Shown here: one piece after another, positions 44,139 to 54,233 of the stretch | Layout: every line of letters starts with the position of its first letter | Position numbering within the stretch: the stretch's first letter is position 1 | Made by a program: the position numbers and the translations under genes | Notes under the pieces: model-generated | What the model saw: the letters and a program-made list of their open reading frames with translations, nothing else | What the model was told of the DNA's origin: nothing | The model's database searches: none | Source of the DNA: Marinilabiliaceae bacterium JC017 | GTDB lineage: Bacteria; Bacteroidota; Bacteroidia; Bacteroidales; Marinilabiliaceae | DNA length: 64,000 nt | NCBI GenBank assembly: GCA_004296775.1 | Contig: RHGE01000013.1 | Span: forward strand, 33,891 to 97,890 | Direction: 5' to 3'

Positions 44139-45470
44139 TTAGTCGAATTTCCGCTTCATAAACCAATATTCATGAAGAGTAAGATTCACTGTGAATTTTC
44201 CGTAAGATTCTTTAATTAAGTTATTATCTGTTGTTCCTCTTTGTCCTAATTCAAAAGCTAAATTAAGCGATGTTTTTGATCTTTTCATTGGTAAACCAAG
44301 TCCAAAACTTATGCCAAAATCTTTTAACTGATAATATTCGGTCGATTTACCAGCTGAATAGGGGATCATTAAATAGTCATCTAATAAGTGGCCACCCAGG
44401 CGGTAACGTATTCGTGCTGGGTAAAAATTGGCGCTTCGGTCGTTGGGGATGAATTCAATCCCCATGGCATATCGTGAGCTGTTAGTTGTTCTTGTTAGCT
44501 TATCCGGAAATTTTGAATCCTTCCAGTTTTTAAAGGAATAATCTGCAGTAACCACAAGTTTGTCTTTCATCTCATAGGCAAAACCAATACCATACCCCAT
44601 TGGTAATTCCATGGAGTTGCCAGTAAATGTTAAGGGATCATATTTTAAAGTGTCTGCATCTATGTCTGACTCGTCAAATAATAATCCTTTGTCTCCTAGT
44701 TTTCTGCCTCGTGCTGTTATATCTTCATAATCTCCTTTCAATGCTGTTTTGGGATTGAATGTGGCACCGAAGGTAAATGAGTTTTTGTTATTTAGTTCCA
44801 ATGTGTATTGTGCACCAAAATCAAAGGCTATATCACTAACATGAATTTGCTTTCGGTTACCATATATATATGCATTGGGATCCGCAAATTGCAAAAAATT
44901 CAGATGTCTGAGGTTGCCAAATATATATGAGAAATTTGCACCTAGCGAAAGGTTCTTTATGGGCTCAAATCCCAAACCAAAATATGCTTTCGTGAGGTTG
45001 CCGGTACCAAATGCTGAATTTTTAACAGCACCGGTTCCTTCATTTTCTGTTATTGAAGAGAATTCATAGCCGGTGTTTGAAACAGGTCTGAATCCTAATG
45101 CTACGCCTCCCCACTTGGCGATTGGGAATCCAAGAGTGAAATAGTCAAAGGTTATATCGCTAAACTCAGCTTCCGTTGTGTTAGACTCTAGTTTCTGGTA
45201 GAAACCTTTAATTCCTGCTTCCAGGAAGAAAGAGAGGGAATCCATAGAGCTTAATGAAGCTGGATTTATATCATTCAGGTGATTTGGATTGCGCAGTGCA
45301 ATACCTGTTCCTCCCATGGATTGATTGCGTCCAAAGCCATTTGTTTGGAGTTCGCCTAAGCCATATCTTGAATAGGGTGAATAAGTTCGCCTTTGGGCAG
45401 AGAGGTCAAAAAATGATAAAAGAAGAAAGACGGTAAAGACCGAGATAAGGTTTCTATATTTATTGTGCAT
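44139..45470 (-). CDS. Outer-membrane beta-barrel protein (PorV/FadL-like)
   Basis: The 443-residue protein has a signal peptide (ending LSAQ), a YSRYGLGELQTNGFGRNQSMGGT start and many alternating strands ending WFMKRKFD, an outer-membrane type C-terminus (aromatic final residues). The beginning (GMGGTG-like and LRNPNHLNDINPAS) resembles FadL/PorV-type long barrels. It overlaps the coaX end by 11 bp. In this cluster the barrel is likely needed for outer-membrane lipid or protein traffic, but that is inference. Confidence 0.8.
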   Translation of the reverse strand: MHNKYRNLISVFTVFLLLSFFDLSAQRRTYSPYSRYGLGELQTNGFGRNQSMGGTGIALRNPNHLNDINPASLSSMDSLSFFLEAGIKGFYQKLESNTTEAEFSDITFDYFTLGFPIAKWGGVALGFRPVSNTGYEFSSITENEGTGAVKNSAFGTGNLTKAYFGLGFEPIKNLSLGANFSYIFGNLRHLNFLQFADPNAYIYGNRKQIHVSDIAFDFGAQYTLELNNKNSFTFGATFNPKTALKGDYEDITARGRKLGDKGLLFDESDIDADTLKYDPLTFTGNSMELPMGYGIGFAYEMKDKLVVTADYSFKNWKDSKFPDKLTRTTNSSRYAMGIEFIPNDRSANFYPARIRYRLGGHLLDDYLMIPYSAGKSTEYYQLKDFGISFGLGLPMKRSKTSLNLAFELGQRGTTDNNLIKESYGKFTVNLTLHEYWFMKRKFD

Positions 45471-46188
45471 TGTGTTCCAGAATTCGATTAAGTCCTATGA
45501 GTACCAAATTGAGATGTACAAAGATGGGATTTTTTAGTTTTCTAGCAAAAAATTCTGCATCACCGCCGGTAATAAGGACACAAACATCCGGATGTGATAA
45601 TTTGAGAGTTGAGATGTAGCCGTCTATTTCATATGTTATTCCATTTTGTATTCCTGCAATAATGGCCTCTTTGGTGCTTTTTCCGAAAAAAGCGTGATCA
45701 GGTGAAGGTGTAAGAAGTGGAAGTTGGCTGGTGAAATGATGAAGGGATGAGAAACGCATTTTCAATCCTGGAGAGATATTTCCTCCTTGGTATTGCGCCT
45801 TGTGTGTCACAAATTCATAGGTAATGGCGGTTCCTGCATCAATAATGAGGGTATCTTTATGTGGGAAGTATTCAATGGCTCCGGCAACGGCTGCCAACCT
45901 GTCTTTTCCAATAGTTTCCGGGGTTTTGTAAGTCCATGTAAATGGGAGGGGGGTCAAATGGGATAGCCAAATGGTGTTGGGGATAGTTTTTTGGACTATT
46001 TCAAACAGTTTGCCAGGTTCATTACTTACGACCGATGAGATGATGGCCTTTTCGAAATGGTATTTTTGTTGAAGTTTGGCGATTAGAGTTTTATCAAGAA
46101 AATCGACAGAATCAGAATGTAACAATTGGCGCTTATCAAAAACACCATATTTAATATGGGTATTTCCCTGATCAATGACTAAATTCAC
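45460..46188 (-). CDS. coaX: Type III pantothenate kinase
   Basis: The 242-residue (from GTG 46188) actin-fold kinase phosphorylates pantothenate, the first step of coenzyme A synthesis. It shows LVIDQGNTHIKYGVF (phosphate motif), TIGKDRLAAVAGA and LIIDAGTAITYEF. The frame is open to a TTG at 46236, but a promoter box covers 46234-46241, so the start is probably GTG 46188, or GTG 46212. It leads the envelope operon; coupling of CoA synthesis with OMP, LptC and PpiD genes is a known Bacteroidota arrangement. Confidence 0.88.
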   Translation of the reverse strand: MNLVIDQGNTHIKYGVFDKRQLLHSDSVDFLDKTLIAKLQQKYHFEKAIISSVVSNEPGKLFEIVQKTIPNTIWLSHLTPLPFTWTYKTPETIGKDRLAAVAGAIEYFPHKDTLIIDAGTAITYEFVTHKAQYQGGNISPGLKMRFSSLHHFTSQLPLLTPSPDHAFFGKSTKEAIIAGIQNGITYEIDGYISTLKLSHPDVCVLITGGDAEFFARKLKNPIFVHLNLVLIGLNRILEHNAQ

Positions 46189-46233
46189 TTTGCTGTAAGA
46201 TAAAATGATCACTCTTTTGTTGCTATTGCGGTG

Positions 46234-46241
46234 CAAAGATA
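46234..46241 (-). promoter_or_regulatory. Bacteroidota -7 box (TATCTTTG) for the coaX to ppiD operon
   Basis: A perfect TAnnTTTG on the minus strand. Transcription would start near 46229, giving a leader of 15-40 nt depending on the GTG used. Confidence 0.5.
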
Positions 46242-46296
46242 GATGTTTTATATCAATTGATATTTTTTTAATCCCGTAGAATTAACGAGCAATTTT

Positions 46297-47361
46297 ATGC
46301 GAAGACTGTTAATTGTAGAAGATGATCGGTTTATTTCGGCCATTTTCACCATGTTTTTAAAGGAGCTTGGTCATGAGCTTGTTGGGAAATGTCAATCAGG
46401 GCGGGAGGCCTTGCGGCTTTGCCACGAATTAAAGCCGGATGTTGTGTTAATGGATATTCATCTGGATGGAGAACTGGACGGTATTCAGACAGCTGAAATG
46501 TTGAAACGTGAATTGGATATTCCTGTTATATATGTATCCTCGGATACCAGTAGTCATGTAATTAAACGTGCAATTGTATCAAATTCATATGGGTTCTTGG
46601 TAAAGCCTATAAATAAAAAGGAATTGGGAATTGGAATTGATTTGGCTTTTTATAAACACCGGGTGGATGTGGAGCAAAAAGAACGGGAAAGGGGCTACCG
46701 GCAGTTTATTAGCGATTCACCTTTACCGATTGTTATTGTACGAGAGGGGAAAATTCAGTATCTCAACAATCTTGCACTTCATCTTTTTAAGACGCACTAT
46801 ATCGAAGATGTCATGTTGATGCCATTTGATAATTACGTGCAGGAGGCATCAAAGCAAGATGTGTTTGCTTACTTGAGCCGACTTAAGGATAAGGAAAGGA
46901 AAGAGCATAAACTGGCGGTTCATATGAAAGATGTACATGGGCAGCCTTTTTTTGTGGAGTTAGCTGGTGCAGCAGTGAAGTTCAATCAAAAAGATTCCAT
47001 TCAAATTATTATGCGGGATATTGCCAATGACTTGTGGCTGAAAAGACAAATTGAAGCTTACCGGAAAGTACTTCAAAAAAGTAATATTCCATATATAATA
47101 ACGGATGCCAAGCTTAATTTAATTGAAGTTTCTTCCATCGCTCAAATCATTCCTGGAATAGATTTTAATGAACCTGTTGAAACTATGCTTCAGGTATGTT
47201 TAGACGAAACCAAGGGACAAAATAGTGTTAATGCTCAATCGGAAGTTGAGGGAGTTGTTAAAATAGGTAAAAAAGAGATTGGTCCCGTTACCGGATTAAA
47301 AATTTTTGATGATCGAAACAGACTTTGTCAGATCATCTTTGTCTTAAAGCATCTCACTTAG
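46297..47361 (+). CDS. Response regulator receiver protein with PAS-like domains and no classic output
   Basis: The 354-residue protein has a receiver domain (1-120) with the acidic pocket Glu8/Asp9, phospho-acceptor Asp53, switch Ser/Thr at about 81-84 and Lys103. After it are a linker helix (about 118-135) and two PAS-like regions (about 135-240 and 250-350). No DNA-binding, kinase or cyclase domain was found. Such REC-PAS proteins usually pass a signal to another protein or sit in a phosphorelay. It is divergent from coaX, with only 108 bp between their starts, and no histidine kinase gene is near. Confidence 0.85.
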   Translation: MRRLLIVEDDRFISAIFTMFLKELGHELVGKCQSGREALRLCHELKPDVVLMDIHLDGELDGIQTAEMLKRELDIPVIYVSSDTSSHVIKRAIVSNSYGFLVKPINKKELGIGIDLAFYKHRVDVEQKERERGYRQFISDSPLPIVIVREGKIQYLNNLALHLFKTHYIEDVMLMPFDNYVQEASKQDVFAYLSRLKDKERKEHKLAVHMKDVHGQPFFVELAGAAVKFNQKDSIQIIMRDIANDLWLKRQIEAYRKVLQKSNIPYIITDAKLNLIEVSSIAQIIPGIDFNEPVETMLQVCLDETKGQNSVNAQSEVEGVVKIGKKEIGPVTGLKIFDDRNRLCQIIFVLKHLT

Positions 47362-47449
47362 TCAATAGATCGTTAAACTTTTGTAATTATTTGAAAGACT
47401 GCTTGTGACTATTTGATAGTCAAAGCTTTTATAGATCTACAAGTGTCCT

Positions 47450-47509
47450 GGATGTAAATCAGTTTGAGAGCTATTATTTAAAATCTAACAATCTGTTGTT
47501 AGTGTTATT
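47450..47509. repeat. Dispersed AT-rich motif, copy 3 with its longer form
   Basis: The 34-bp segment GGATGTAAATC...TATTATTTAAAA (47450-47483) recurs with five substitutions at 62382-62415, and ATCTAACAATCTGTTGTT follows directly, matching 6265-6289. It lies between two convergent genes. Confidence 0.5.
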
Positions 47510-50500
47510 TAAGTTTAAATGTAAATATCTCCTCTAAAACATCCCTAATATTTCTTATTGAATTAATATTTTTAAAGGAAAGCATTAATTTTCCCCGTGC
47601 TTCTTTCATTTCTGCTTTATGGGTGTTGTGCTGCAGCCAGTTTAGTATGTTTGTGAAAAGTGGCGAGCTGAAAAAAGGTGAATCCTGATTGCTAATAAAA
47701 TAAATGAAGAGGATTTTGTTTTTGAATATGATTTTTTCAATCCCAAGTTTCTTTGCCAGGTATCTTACCCTCACTATCTCCATTAATTCAAGGCTGGCAC
47801 GAGGTATTTCACCAAATCGGTCCGTTAGATTGGCTTCAAATTTGATCAGCTCCTCTTCGTCTTTTATGTTGTCCAATTCCCGGTATAGATGCATGCGTTC
47901 GGCGATATTAGAGATATAACTTTCCGGGAAGAGTACTTCCTCATCTGTTTCTATCTGGCAATCGGATACAAATTCAATGTTTTTTTCCTGGGGCTTGTTT
48001 TCTTCTTCAAATACCTCCTTGTATTCTGTTTCGCGTAACTCCAGCAGTGCTTCATTAAGGATGCGCATGTATGTTTCATAGCCGATGTCGGAGATGAATC
48101 CACTTTGTTCTCCGCCAAGCATATTACCAGCTCCTCGAATATCCAGATCTTGCATGGCAATATTAAAACCGCTGCCCAAGTCTGAAAATTCTTCAATGAT
48201 CTTAAGTTTTCGCCGGGCTTCCTGGGTCAAGGTTGTTAATGGCGGAGCCATTAAGTAACAAAAGGCTTTTTTGTTCGACCGGCCAACGCGTCCGCGTAAT
48301 TGATGCAATTCGCTCAGGCCGAAATGATGTGCGTTATTGATTATAATGGTATTGGCATTGGGTATATCTAATCCGGATTCAATAATGGTGGTGGCAATTA
48401 ATACATCGTATTCGCCGGCGATGAAATCAAGCATTATTTTTTCCAGTTTTGGTCCTTCCATTTGACCATGAGCTACCACGGTTTTAATGTCGGGAAGAAT
48501 ACGATTTACCATATTCTCAATTTCCTGGATGTTTTGAACTCTATTGTTGATAAGGAACACCTGACCATTTCGGTCTGTTTCGAAGAGGATTGCTTCTTTG
48601 ATGATCTCCTCATTGAAGGGGTGTAATTCCGTAATGATGGGGTGACGGTTTGGCGGTGGTGTATTGAGGATAGATAAATCACGCGCCCCCATCAATGAAA
48701 ATTGCAAAGTACGTGGAATAGGTGTGGCAGTGAGTGTGAGCGTGTCTACATTTATCCTTAGTTTTTTTAGTTTTTCCTTGACCGATACACCAAAACGTTG
48801 TTCTTCATCAATGATCAGAAGACCAAGGTTTTTAAATTGCACATCTTTACCGACCAGACGATGGGTGCCAATGAGGATATCCAGTTGCCCTTCTTTTAAG
48901 CGCTTTAAGGCCTCTTTGATTTCTTTTGGTTTTCGTAGCCGACTCACATAATCCACCGAGCAAGGGAATTTATTGAGTCGTTCCTTGAAAGTAGTGAAAT
49001 GTTGCAGCGCTAAAATGGTGGTGGGCACCAGTATGGCGACCTGTTTATTATCTGCAACAGCTTTAAAAGCAGCCCGCACAGCAATTTCAGTTTTGCCAAA
49101 TCCAACATCACCACAAACCAGACGATCCATAGGGGTATTTGATTCCATGTCTAGTTTGACAGCGCTGGTGGTTTTGTGTTGGTCGGGTGTATCTTCAAAT
49201 AAAAAGGAGGCTTCCAATTCTGTTTGCATATAAGAGTCGGGAGAAAAGGAGAAGCCAGGTTCAGCTTTTCGTTTGGCATACAAGGCAATTAATTCCCGGG
49301 CAATGTCTTTTACTTTCGATTTGGTTTTATCCTTTAGCTTCTGCCAGGCGGCAGTACCCAGTTTGTTTATTTTAGGCGGTGTCCCGTCTTTGCTTTTAAA
49401 TTTGCTGATGCGGTGCAGTGAATGGATGCTTACCAAGAGCACATCATTGTCGCGGTAGATAAGGCGAATTGCTTCCTGTGGTTTTCCATTTACGTCTGTT
49501 TGTACCAAGCCGCCGAAACGTCCGACTCCATGATCAATATGTACTACGAAATCTCCCGGATTCAGACGGTTTAGTTCTTTTAATGATATGGCCTGTTGAG
49601 CTGCTCGTGCTTTTTCGGTCTTCAGAGAGAACTTGTGATAGCGCTCAAATATCTGGTGGTCAGTGTAGGTGCAGAGGCGTAAGTCATGATCGACATAACC
49701 CTCGTGTAAGGCGTGATTAATTTCCTGGTATTTTACCGTAACGCCCCGATCATTGAATATAGCCTGAAGACGGTTGAGCTGACGGGTATTGTCAGAGAGA
49801 ATGTAACACAAATATTCTTCTTGGCGGCGTTCATGCAGGTCTTTCTCCAGGAGTTCAAAGTTTTTGTGAAAGACAGGTTGTGGTGAAGTGTTAAATTCAA
49901 TGGTGTGGGCAGCGCGGAGTTCGTTTTTTGTGCCAAATGTGATTCGGTAAAATTGTTTCAGATGGTTAAAAAAGTCTTTGGCGGAACAGAGTTGTTGCAG
50001 CGATGGAATTGAGGATTCTTCGTTTTCGGTCTCCGGGTGGTTTTTTAATGCCTGTTCTACCTTTGTTCGGATCTCTTCCAGTTTTTCCTTGACAAAGGCC
50101 GGGCTTGCCAACCATACTTTAGTGTTGTCAGGAAGATAGCCTGACAGCGGTACTAATTCTTGTATATCCTGGTTTTCTGTGATATTGGGAACAATGGTTA
50201 TCGTTTGTTTTTTTTCTTTGGATAATTGGGTTTCCAGGTGGAAGGTTCTTATACTGTCTACTTCGTCGCCAAAGAAATCAATTCGGTAAGGGTTATCTTC
50301 GAAGAAGGAATAGATATCTATAATACTGCCTCTGATGGAGAATTGACCTGGTTCATATACAAAATCAACGCGTTGAAAATTGTATTCAGTAAGAACATCT
50401 GCGATAAACGACAGGTCTATCTTGTCCCCGGTGGTGATCTGTAAAACGGATTTGGCTAATTGCTCAGCAGACAAAACCAGTTCTGCCAATGCTTCGGGAT

Positions 50501-50864
50501 AAGTAACTACAAAAAAACGGGAGGGACCTACCTGTAGCTGACTCAGGGCTTCCGTTCGAAGCAGTATGTCTTGTGTGTCTTTTTGTCCATATTCCGGTGA
50601 GCGCTTATATGAGGAGGGTAGAAAGTAAACAATCTTTTCATTGGTGAGCTGAACCAGGTCATTGTAGAAATACGCTGCTTCTTCTTTATCGTTCAGGATG
50701 ACCAGGTGGGGCCCCAATTCCGCCAGCGAAGCGACGGATACAGCCTTCGATGATCCGGTTAATCCTTTTAAATGGATGGCAGTTGGTTGGGTTGACAGAT
50801 ATTTTTCCAGTGTATTAATACGCGCATCGGCCCGGTACAGGGAAATTAGCTCACTTAACTCCAC
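47505..50864 (-). CDS. mfd: Transcription-repair coupling factor
   Basis: The 1119-residue protein frees stalled RNA polymerase and recruits UvrA. It has UvrB-homology and D2 domains at the N-terminus, the RNA polymerase interaction domain (FVVHIDHGVGRFGGL, about 440-455), the helicase motor (Walker A GDVGFGKTEIA, Walker B DEEQRFG, GRVGRSNKKAFCYL) and the C-terminal D7 domain. The start is GTG at 50864, 14 bases after a TATTTTTG box; no better ATG exists. Length is normal. Confidence 0.96.
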   Translation of the reverse strand: MELSELISLYRADARINTLEKYLSTQPTAIHLKGLTGSSKAVSVASLAELGPHLVILNDKEEAAYFYNDLVQLTNEKIVYFLPSSYKRSPEYGQKDTQDILLRTEALSQLQVGPSRFFVVTYPEALAELVLSAEQLAKSVLQITTGDKIDLSFIADVLTEYNFQRVDFVYEPGQFSIRGSIIDIYSFFEDNPYRIDFFGDEVDSIRTFHLETQLSKEKKQTITIVPNITENQDIQELVPLSGYLPDNTKVWLASPAFVKEKLEEIRTKVEQALKNHPETENEESSIPSLQQLCSAKDFFNHLKQFYRITFGTKNELRAAHTIEFNTSPQPVFHKNFELLEKDLHERRQEEYLCYILSDNTRQLNRLQAIFNDRGVTVKYQEINHALHEGYVDHDLRLCTYTDHQIFERYHKFSLKTEKARAAQQAISLKELNRLNPGDFVVHIDHGVGRFGGLVQTDVNGKPQEAIRLIYRDNDVLLVSIHSLHRISKFKSKDGTPPKINKLGTAAWQKLKDKTKSKVKDIARELIALYAKRKAEPGFSFSPDSYMQTELEASFLFEDTPDQHKTTSAVKLDMESNTPMDRLVCGDVGFGKTEIAVRAAFKAVADNKQVAILVPTTILALQHFTTFKERLNKFPCSVDYVSRLRKPKEIKEALKRLKEGQLDILIGTHRLVGKDVQFKNLGLLIIDEEQRFGVSVKEKLKKLRINVDTLTLTATPIPRTLQFSLMGARDLSILNTPPPNRHPIITELHPFNEEIIKEAILFETDRNGQVFLINNRVQNIQEIENMVNRILPDIKTVVAHGQMEGPKLEKIMLDFIAGEYDVLIATTIIESGLDIPNANTIIINNAHHFGLSELHQLRGRVGRSNKKAFCYLMAPPLTTLTQEARRKLKIIEEFSDLGSGFNIAMQDLDIRGAGNMLGGEQSGFISDIGYETYMRILNEALLELRETEYKEVFEEENKPQEKNIEFVSDCQIETDEEVLFPESYISNIAERMHLYRELDNIKDEEELIKFEANLTDRFGEIPRASLELMEIVRVRYLAKKLGIEKIIFKNKILFIYFISNQDSPFFSSPLFTNILNWLQHNTHKAEMKEARGKLMLSFKNINSIRNIRDVLEEIFTFKLK

Positions 50865-50878
50865 AATCTTTTTTTTGG

Positions 50879-50886
50879 CAAAAATA
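50879..50886 (-). promoter_or_regulatory. Bacteroidota -7 box (TATTTTTG) for mfd
   Basis: A perfect TAnnTTTG 14 bp before the GTG start; it also overlaps the gap to the CAP-domain gene. Confidence 0.45.
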
Positions 50887-50906
50887 GTTGTTTTCTTCTT
50901 TTTACA

Positions 50907-51860
50907 TTAATCTACACGAATAACAATGCCGGAAGCGGGAAGTTTACCTTTAGTAGATGCTTTGCCTTTTTTATATTGATGCGGACTTAAATAGATCTGA
51001 CAATAGTAATAGCCTTTACGGTCAGGTGTAAACGAGAAGGATTGAAAGCCATTTTTATCTTTCGGTGAAAATTCCCAGGGAGCAATGGAGTGATGAGTGG
51101 TGTTGGTGAAATCTTCATATTGCGTAAGGCGGTTGATTTTACGGGGAGTCATCGATTTAGGGAACGGTTCGTAATAAACTACTGCGGCATATATGAATAA
51201 CTTCGACAGCGTTGGTTTTATTTCAAGGGTAATGCGTGTATTGGTGTTTTGCGTTTTTTCGAATGGTTTTATTTCAAGATAACGGTCAATAAAGAGTTCA
51301 TAGTAGCGAAACTCTTTGTTGTGCCAGGCTACACCTATGCCTGCATAGTTATGAGCCGGATGGATACAGTTTTTTTTATGACCATCATTAGGTGTTCTTT
51401 CCCGCATGAAAGTATCATGCGCTTCCTGCATGAAGCGGGTTTTGTTTTCATCTGTAGGTTTTAGTATTTGTGAGAAACTGATGGACGAGGCATTCTCGGT
51501 AACATGATCCACGCCACCGGCCAGGGCATATCGAATGTAAGGTTTTTCACCATTCAAATTCCAGTGACCCATGTAATTATTGAGGGCGGCTTCAGTGGCT
51601 ATTTTGTTGGCAACCCTACTGGCCAGAATATCCAGTTTTACCGGTTGGGCGCGGTGACGTTTGCGTGATTTGTTAATGTGGTTGATTTGTTCAAGCTTAA
51701 GGAGGAGGAGATCATCGCTGTCTTTGTATTCAGACAGTCTGGTTTCTGCTTCGTTTAGTTGTTTATAATGTTCGAAGGCGCCGGAGTGGGTTTGTCCTGT
51801 TAATGGTAATTCCATTAACAGGAGCAATAATGACAGCACGAAAGCATTTGACTTAAGCAT
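50907..51860 (-). CDS. Secreted CAP-domain (SCP/PR-1-like) protein
   Basis: The 317-residue protein starts with a signal peptide (to about residue 23) and has a CAP domain with QINHINKSR...V.LD..L...A..IA and GHWNLNGEKPYIRY, then DGHKKNCIHPAHNYAGIGVAW, typical of bacterial CAP proteins. The last 120 residues form an extra beta-rich domain of unknown type. Bacterial CAP proteins are extracellular and of uncertain function; some bind lipid or glycan. It sits 42 bp before the mfd start on the same strand, yet mfd has its own promoter box. Confidence 0.8.
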   Translation of the reverse strand: MLKSNAFVLSLLLLLMELPLTGQTHSGAFEHYKQLNEAETRLSEYKDSDDLLLLKLEQINHINKSRKRHRAQPVKLDILASRVANKIATEAALNNYMGHWNLNGEKPYIRYALAGGVDHVTENASSISFSQILKPTDENKTRFMQEAHDTFMRERTPNDGHKKNCIHPAHNYAGIGVAWHNKEFRYYELFIDRYLEIKPFEKTQNTNTRITLEIKPTLSKLFIYAAVVYYEPFPKSMTPRKINRLTQYEDFTNTTHHSIAPWEFSPKDKNGFQSFSFTPDRKGYYYCQIYLSPHQYKKGKASTKGKLPASGIVIRVD

Positions 51861-52195
51861 GAGATGAATTTTTGTTGTTGAATGCGATCCCTAAAAATAC
51901 CTATTATTTCCTTTTTGTTTCGAAGAAAGCAAAAAAGGCGTATTCAAAACAATTAATTTTCAAGCAGGTAAAATGATTAGGTCTTGACGTAATTCATCGA
52001 TAAATATTAGTTAAAACCTTTCGTGTCCAAAATGATTAAGGGTTATAATGAATAATGTATATAGGTACAACGGTTTACTAATGTTTTTGGGATATTGGGG
52101 ATTGATTGGTTATACCGCTTTCAAGAAATAGCGTAAAAGAATTAATGGATTGAAGCGTTAAGAAAGAAAAATTGTTTGAGCAGAGCAACTTGTTG

Positions 52196-52256
52196 TGAGC
52201 GGGGGCTTTTTTGTACACTTTTTTGGCTGTAGCAAAAAGTATACACCCGCGCGGCT
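52196..52256. repeat. Imperfect inverted repeat with GCGGG and CCCGC arms
   Basis: TGTACACTTTTTTGGCT (52212-52228) pairs imperfectly with AGCAAAAAGTATACA (52231-52245), and GCGGG (about 52199) with CCCGC (about 52246) outside it. The TTTTTGGC/GCAAAAAG centre is like the hairpin at 7919-7949. Confidence 0.45.
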
Positions 52257-52575
52257 TGAGCGCAATAGACATTACAATTTATTTTAGACAATTCTGAGTT
52301 AAACATCTATTCCAATACAAATGTGCCAGATGTTAATCAGTCTATTATTAGTTGTCTATTGTTGATAATTCTTTTTGCCTCTAATCTAAGAGGCCATTAC
52401 TCTAATAACCGAACGATCCATCAGTCTCTTGTTTAGCTTCCTGTTGATCCATCCACATTAATTTAATGATCTACCGACCTGCAGGCCTATCGATCTTAAA
52501 CCTATTGACCGATAGGCCTATTTGTCTGTCATCTATAAGTCTATTATCTAATTCGCTATATATCTATCGTAAAAT

Positions 52576-52609
52576 ACAAATGGCACCAAGTAAGTTTGGT
52601 GCCATTTGT
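52576..52609 (-). terminator. Terminator-like hairpin after fbp
   Basis: ACAAATGGCACCAA pairs perfectly over 14 bp with TTGGTGCCATTTGT, 6-nt loop. On the minus strand it follows the fbp stop; the downstream T-run is short (ATTTTA). Confidence 0.65.
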
Positions 52610-52639
52610 TGGATTTAAATCAGGTGTAATTGTTCTTGT

Positions 52640-53701
52640 TTATTCTTCTATAGCGATACTTGATTTTTTCTTGTTGTTCCTTTTTTCTTCCGGGTAAGCT
52701 TGCAGGAATTCTTCCACTTTGTCTACCATGTTTTTAGAGCCGGTATAAAAAGGTGTGCGTTGATGAAGCGATTCCGGTTTAATTTCCATTGTTCGGATGA
52801 GGCCATTGGTAGCTTTTCCGCCTGCTTGTTCAGCCAGGAAGGCAATGGGATTACATTCATATAGCAATCTCAGTTTGCCATTAGGCGCACTTTCTGTTTC
52901 GGGATAAATGAAAATTCCGCCTTTCAGTAAATTGCGGTGAAAGTCAGCCACCAGAGATCCGATGTAACGTGATGAGTATGGACGAAGCGAAGCGGCATCT
53001 TTTTTCTGACAATATTTAATGTATTTCTTCACTCCTTGGGGAAATTTCCGGTAGTTACCTTCGTTGATCGAGTAGATGGTACCATCTTCCGGAGTAGTGA
53101 TGGCTTTGTGGGACAAGCAGAATTCCCCAATAGAGGGGTCAAGTGTAAAGCCTATTACGCCTTGTCCGGTAGTGTAAACCATCATGGTGGAGCTGCCATA
53201 TAAAATATAACCTGCAGCCAATTGGGCGGTACCCGGTTGCAGGAAATCATCTATGGTGGCCCGTTCGCCTACAGGTGAAATACGGCGATAAATAGAAAAG
53301 ATAGTACCGATCGATACATTCACATCGATGTTGGAGGAGCCATCCAGCGGATCCATCAGGAACACATATTTGCCATTTCGTGATGCTTCATCATCATAAA
53401 TAATGAAGTTTTCATTTTCCTCAGAAGCAATGGCGCACACCTCGCCGCAACCCTGAATGGCATCAATAAAATGTTCATCGGCAAATACATCCAGTTTTTT
53501 CTGTGATTCGCCTTGTACATTGATTTCTCCGGCTTCACCTAAAATGTCAACTAAACCGGCTTTGTTTACTTCCCGGTTTACGATTCTGGCAGCAATCCCT
53601 ACGTGGTGCAGGAGATGGGAGAAATCGCCCTGTGCTTCAGGGTATTTAGACTGACTTTTTAGGATGAATTCGTTTAAGGTGGTTACTTCAAATTTTGTCA
53701 T
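52640..53701 (-). CDS. fbp: Fructose-1,6-bisphosphatase, class 1
   Basis: The 353-residue gluconeogenic enzyme removes the 1-phosphate from fructose 1,6-bisphosphate. It has the metal and substrate motif [17 protein letters not shown] (about 117-133) of class I FBPases and [19 protein letters not shown] near 248-266. Length is typical. No allosteric AMP site was judged from sequence. Confidence 0.95.
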   Translation of the reverse strand: MTKFEVTTLNEFILKSQSKYPEAQGDFSHLLHHVGIAARIVNREVNKAGLVDILGEAGEINVQGESQKKLDVFADEHFIDAIQGCGEVCAIASEENENFIIYDDEASRNGKYVFLMDPLDGSSNIDVNVSIGTIFSIYRRISPVGERATIDDFLQPGTAQLAAGYILYGSSTMMVYTTGQGVIGFTLDPSIGEFCLSHKAITTPEDGTIYSINEGNYRKFPQGVKKYIKYCQKKDAASLRPYSSRYIGSLVADFHRNLLKGGIFIYPETESAPNGKLRLLYECNPIAFLAEQAGGKATNGLIRTMEIKPESLHQRTPFYTGSKNMVDKVEEFLQAYPEEKRNNKKKSSIAIEE

Positions 53702-54233
53702 AATGGTATTAGTAGTTTTAAATTGAAAGTTATTCTAAATTAGCGGCTAGTGCAAATGATATCGCTCATGTTTTTAAAAATGAAAGGAAATGGTTATAAA
53801 TTGAAATTAAATTATCATAGAAGAAAAAGTATCGGAACTTAAAGAAAATGACATGTTTGAAGTGTTTTAATATGAGTTTTATAAAACAATCAATAAAATG
53901 TCATTATTTGTCAAGAAATGTAAAGAACGGAAAAAGAGGTGATTGGAGAATAATGACCATGAGAAATTGTTAACGATTTATCCGGATTGATATAAATGGA
54001 GTGAAAAAAAAAGCTATTGAAGCGTTGAAGAGGCGATAAATTATACTGATTAAATGGATGGCGTGCGTACTGAGTTTATTGGGGCAGTATACTTCAGTTG
54101 GTTGTTTAGAATCTTTAACGGAATGCTTTGAAGCGATGTGTTATTTATTTCTAATTTAGCAACTCTTTCTGGTGGTTCAATGGAACAGGGGAGAACATTT
54201 TCCTGATTGGTTATTTACAAGTATTCATAAGCG
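53702..54233. other. Intergenic region between divergent fbp and aspartate kinase
   Basis: About 530 AT-rich bases without a gene. It has an 8-bp inverted repeat AATGACAT (53848) / ATGTCATT (53898) about 42 bp apart and no clear TAnnTTTG box. Nothing else was seen. Confidence 0.45.

Larger units (their letters stand above)
51861..52639. other. Long intergenic region with hairpins and AT-rich repeats
   Basis: No gene supported. It holds an imperfect inverted repeat at 52196-52256, loose copies of the TCTATTG motif (52340-52380), and many short GATC/CTAT repeats around 52440-52565. The terminator of fbp ends it. Short frames in it look chance. Confidence 0.5.

Noticed and set aside
52078..52272. 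64-codon minus-strand frame
   Set aside because: Runs across the TTTTTGGC hairpin; no motif or start signal.
53702..54233. Lysine riboswitch before the aspartate kinase
   Set aside because: No conserved lysine-riboswitch core or terminator/antiterminator pair could be seen in the leader.
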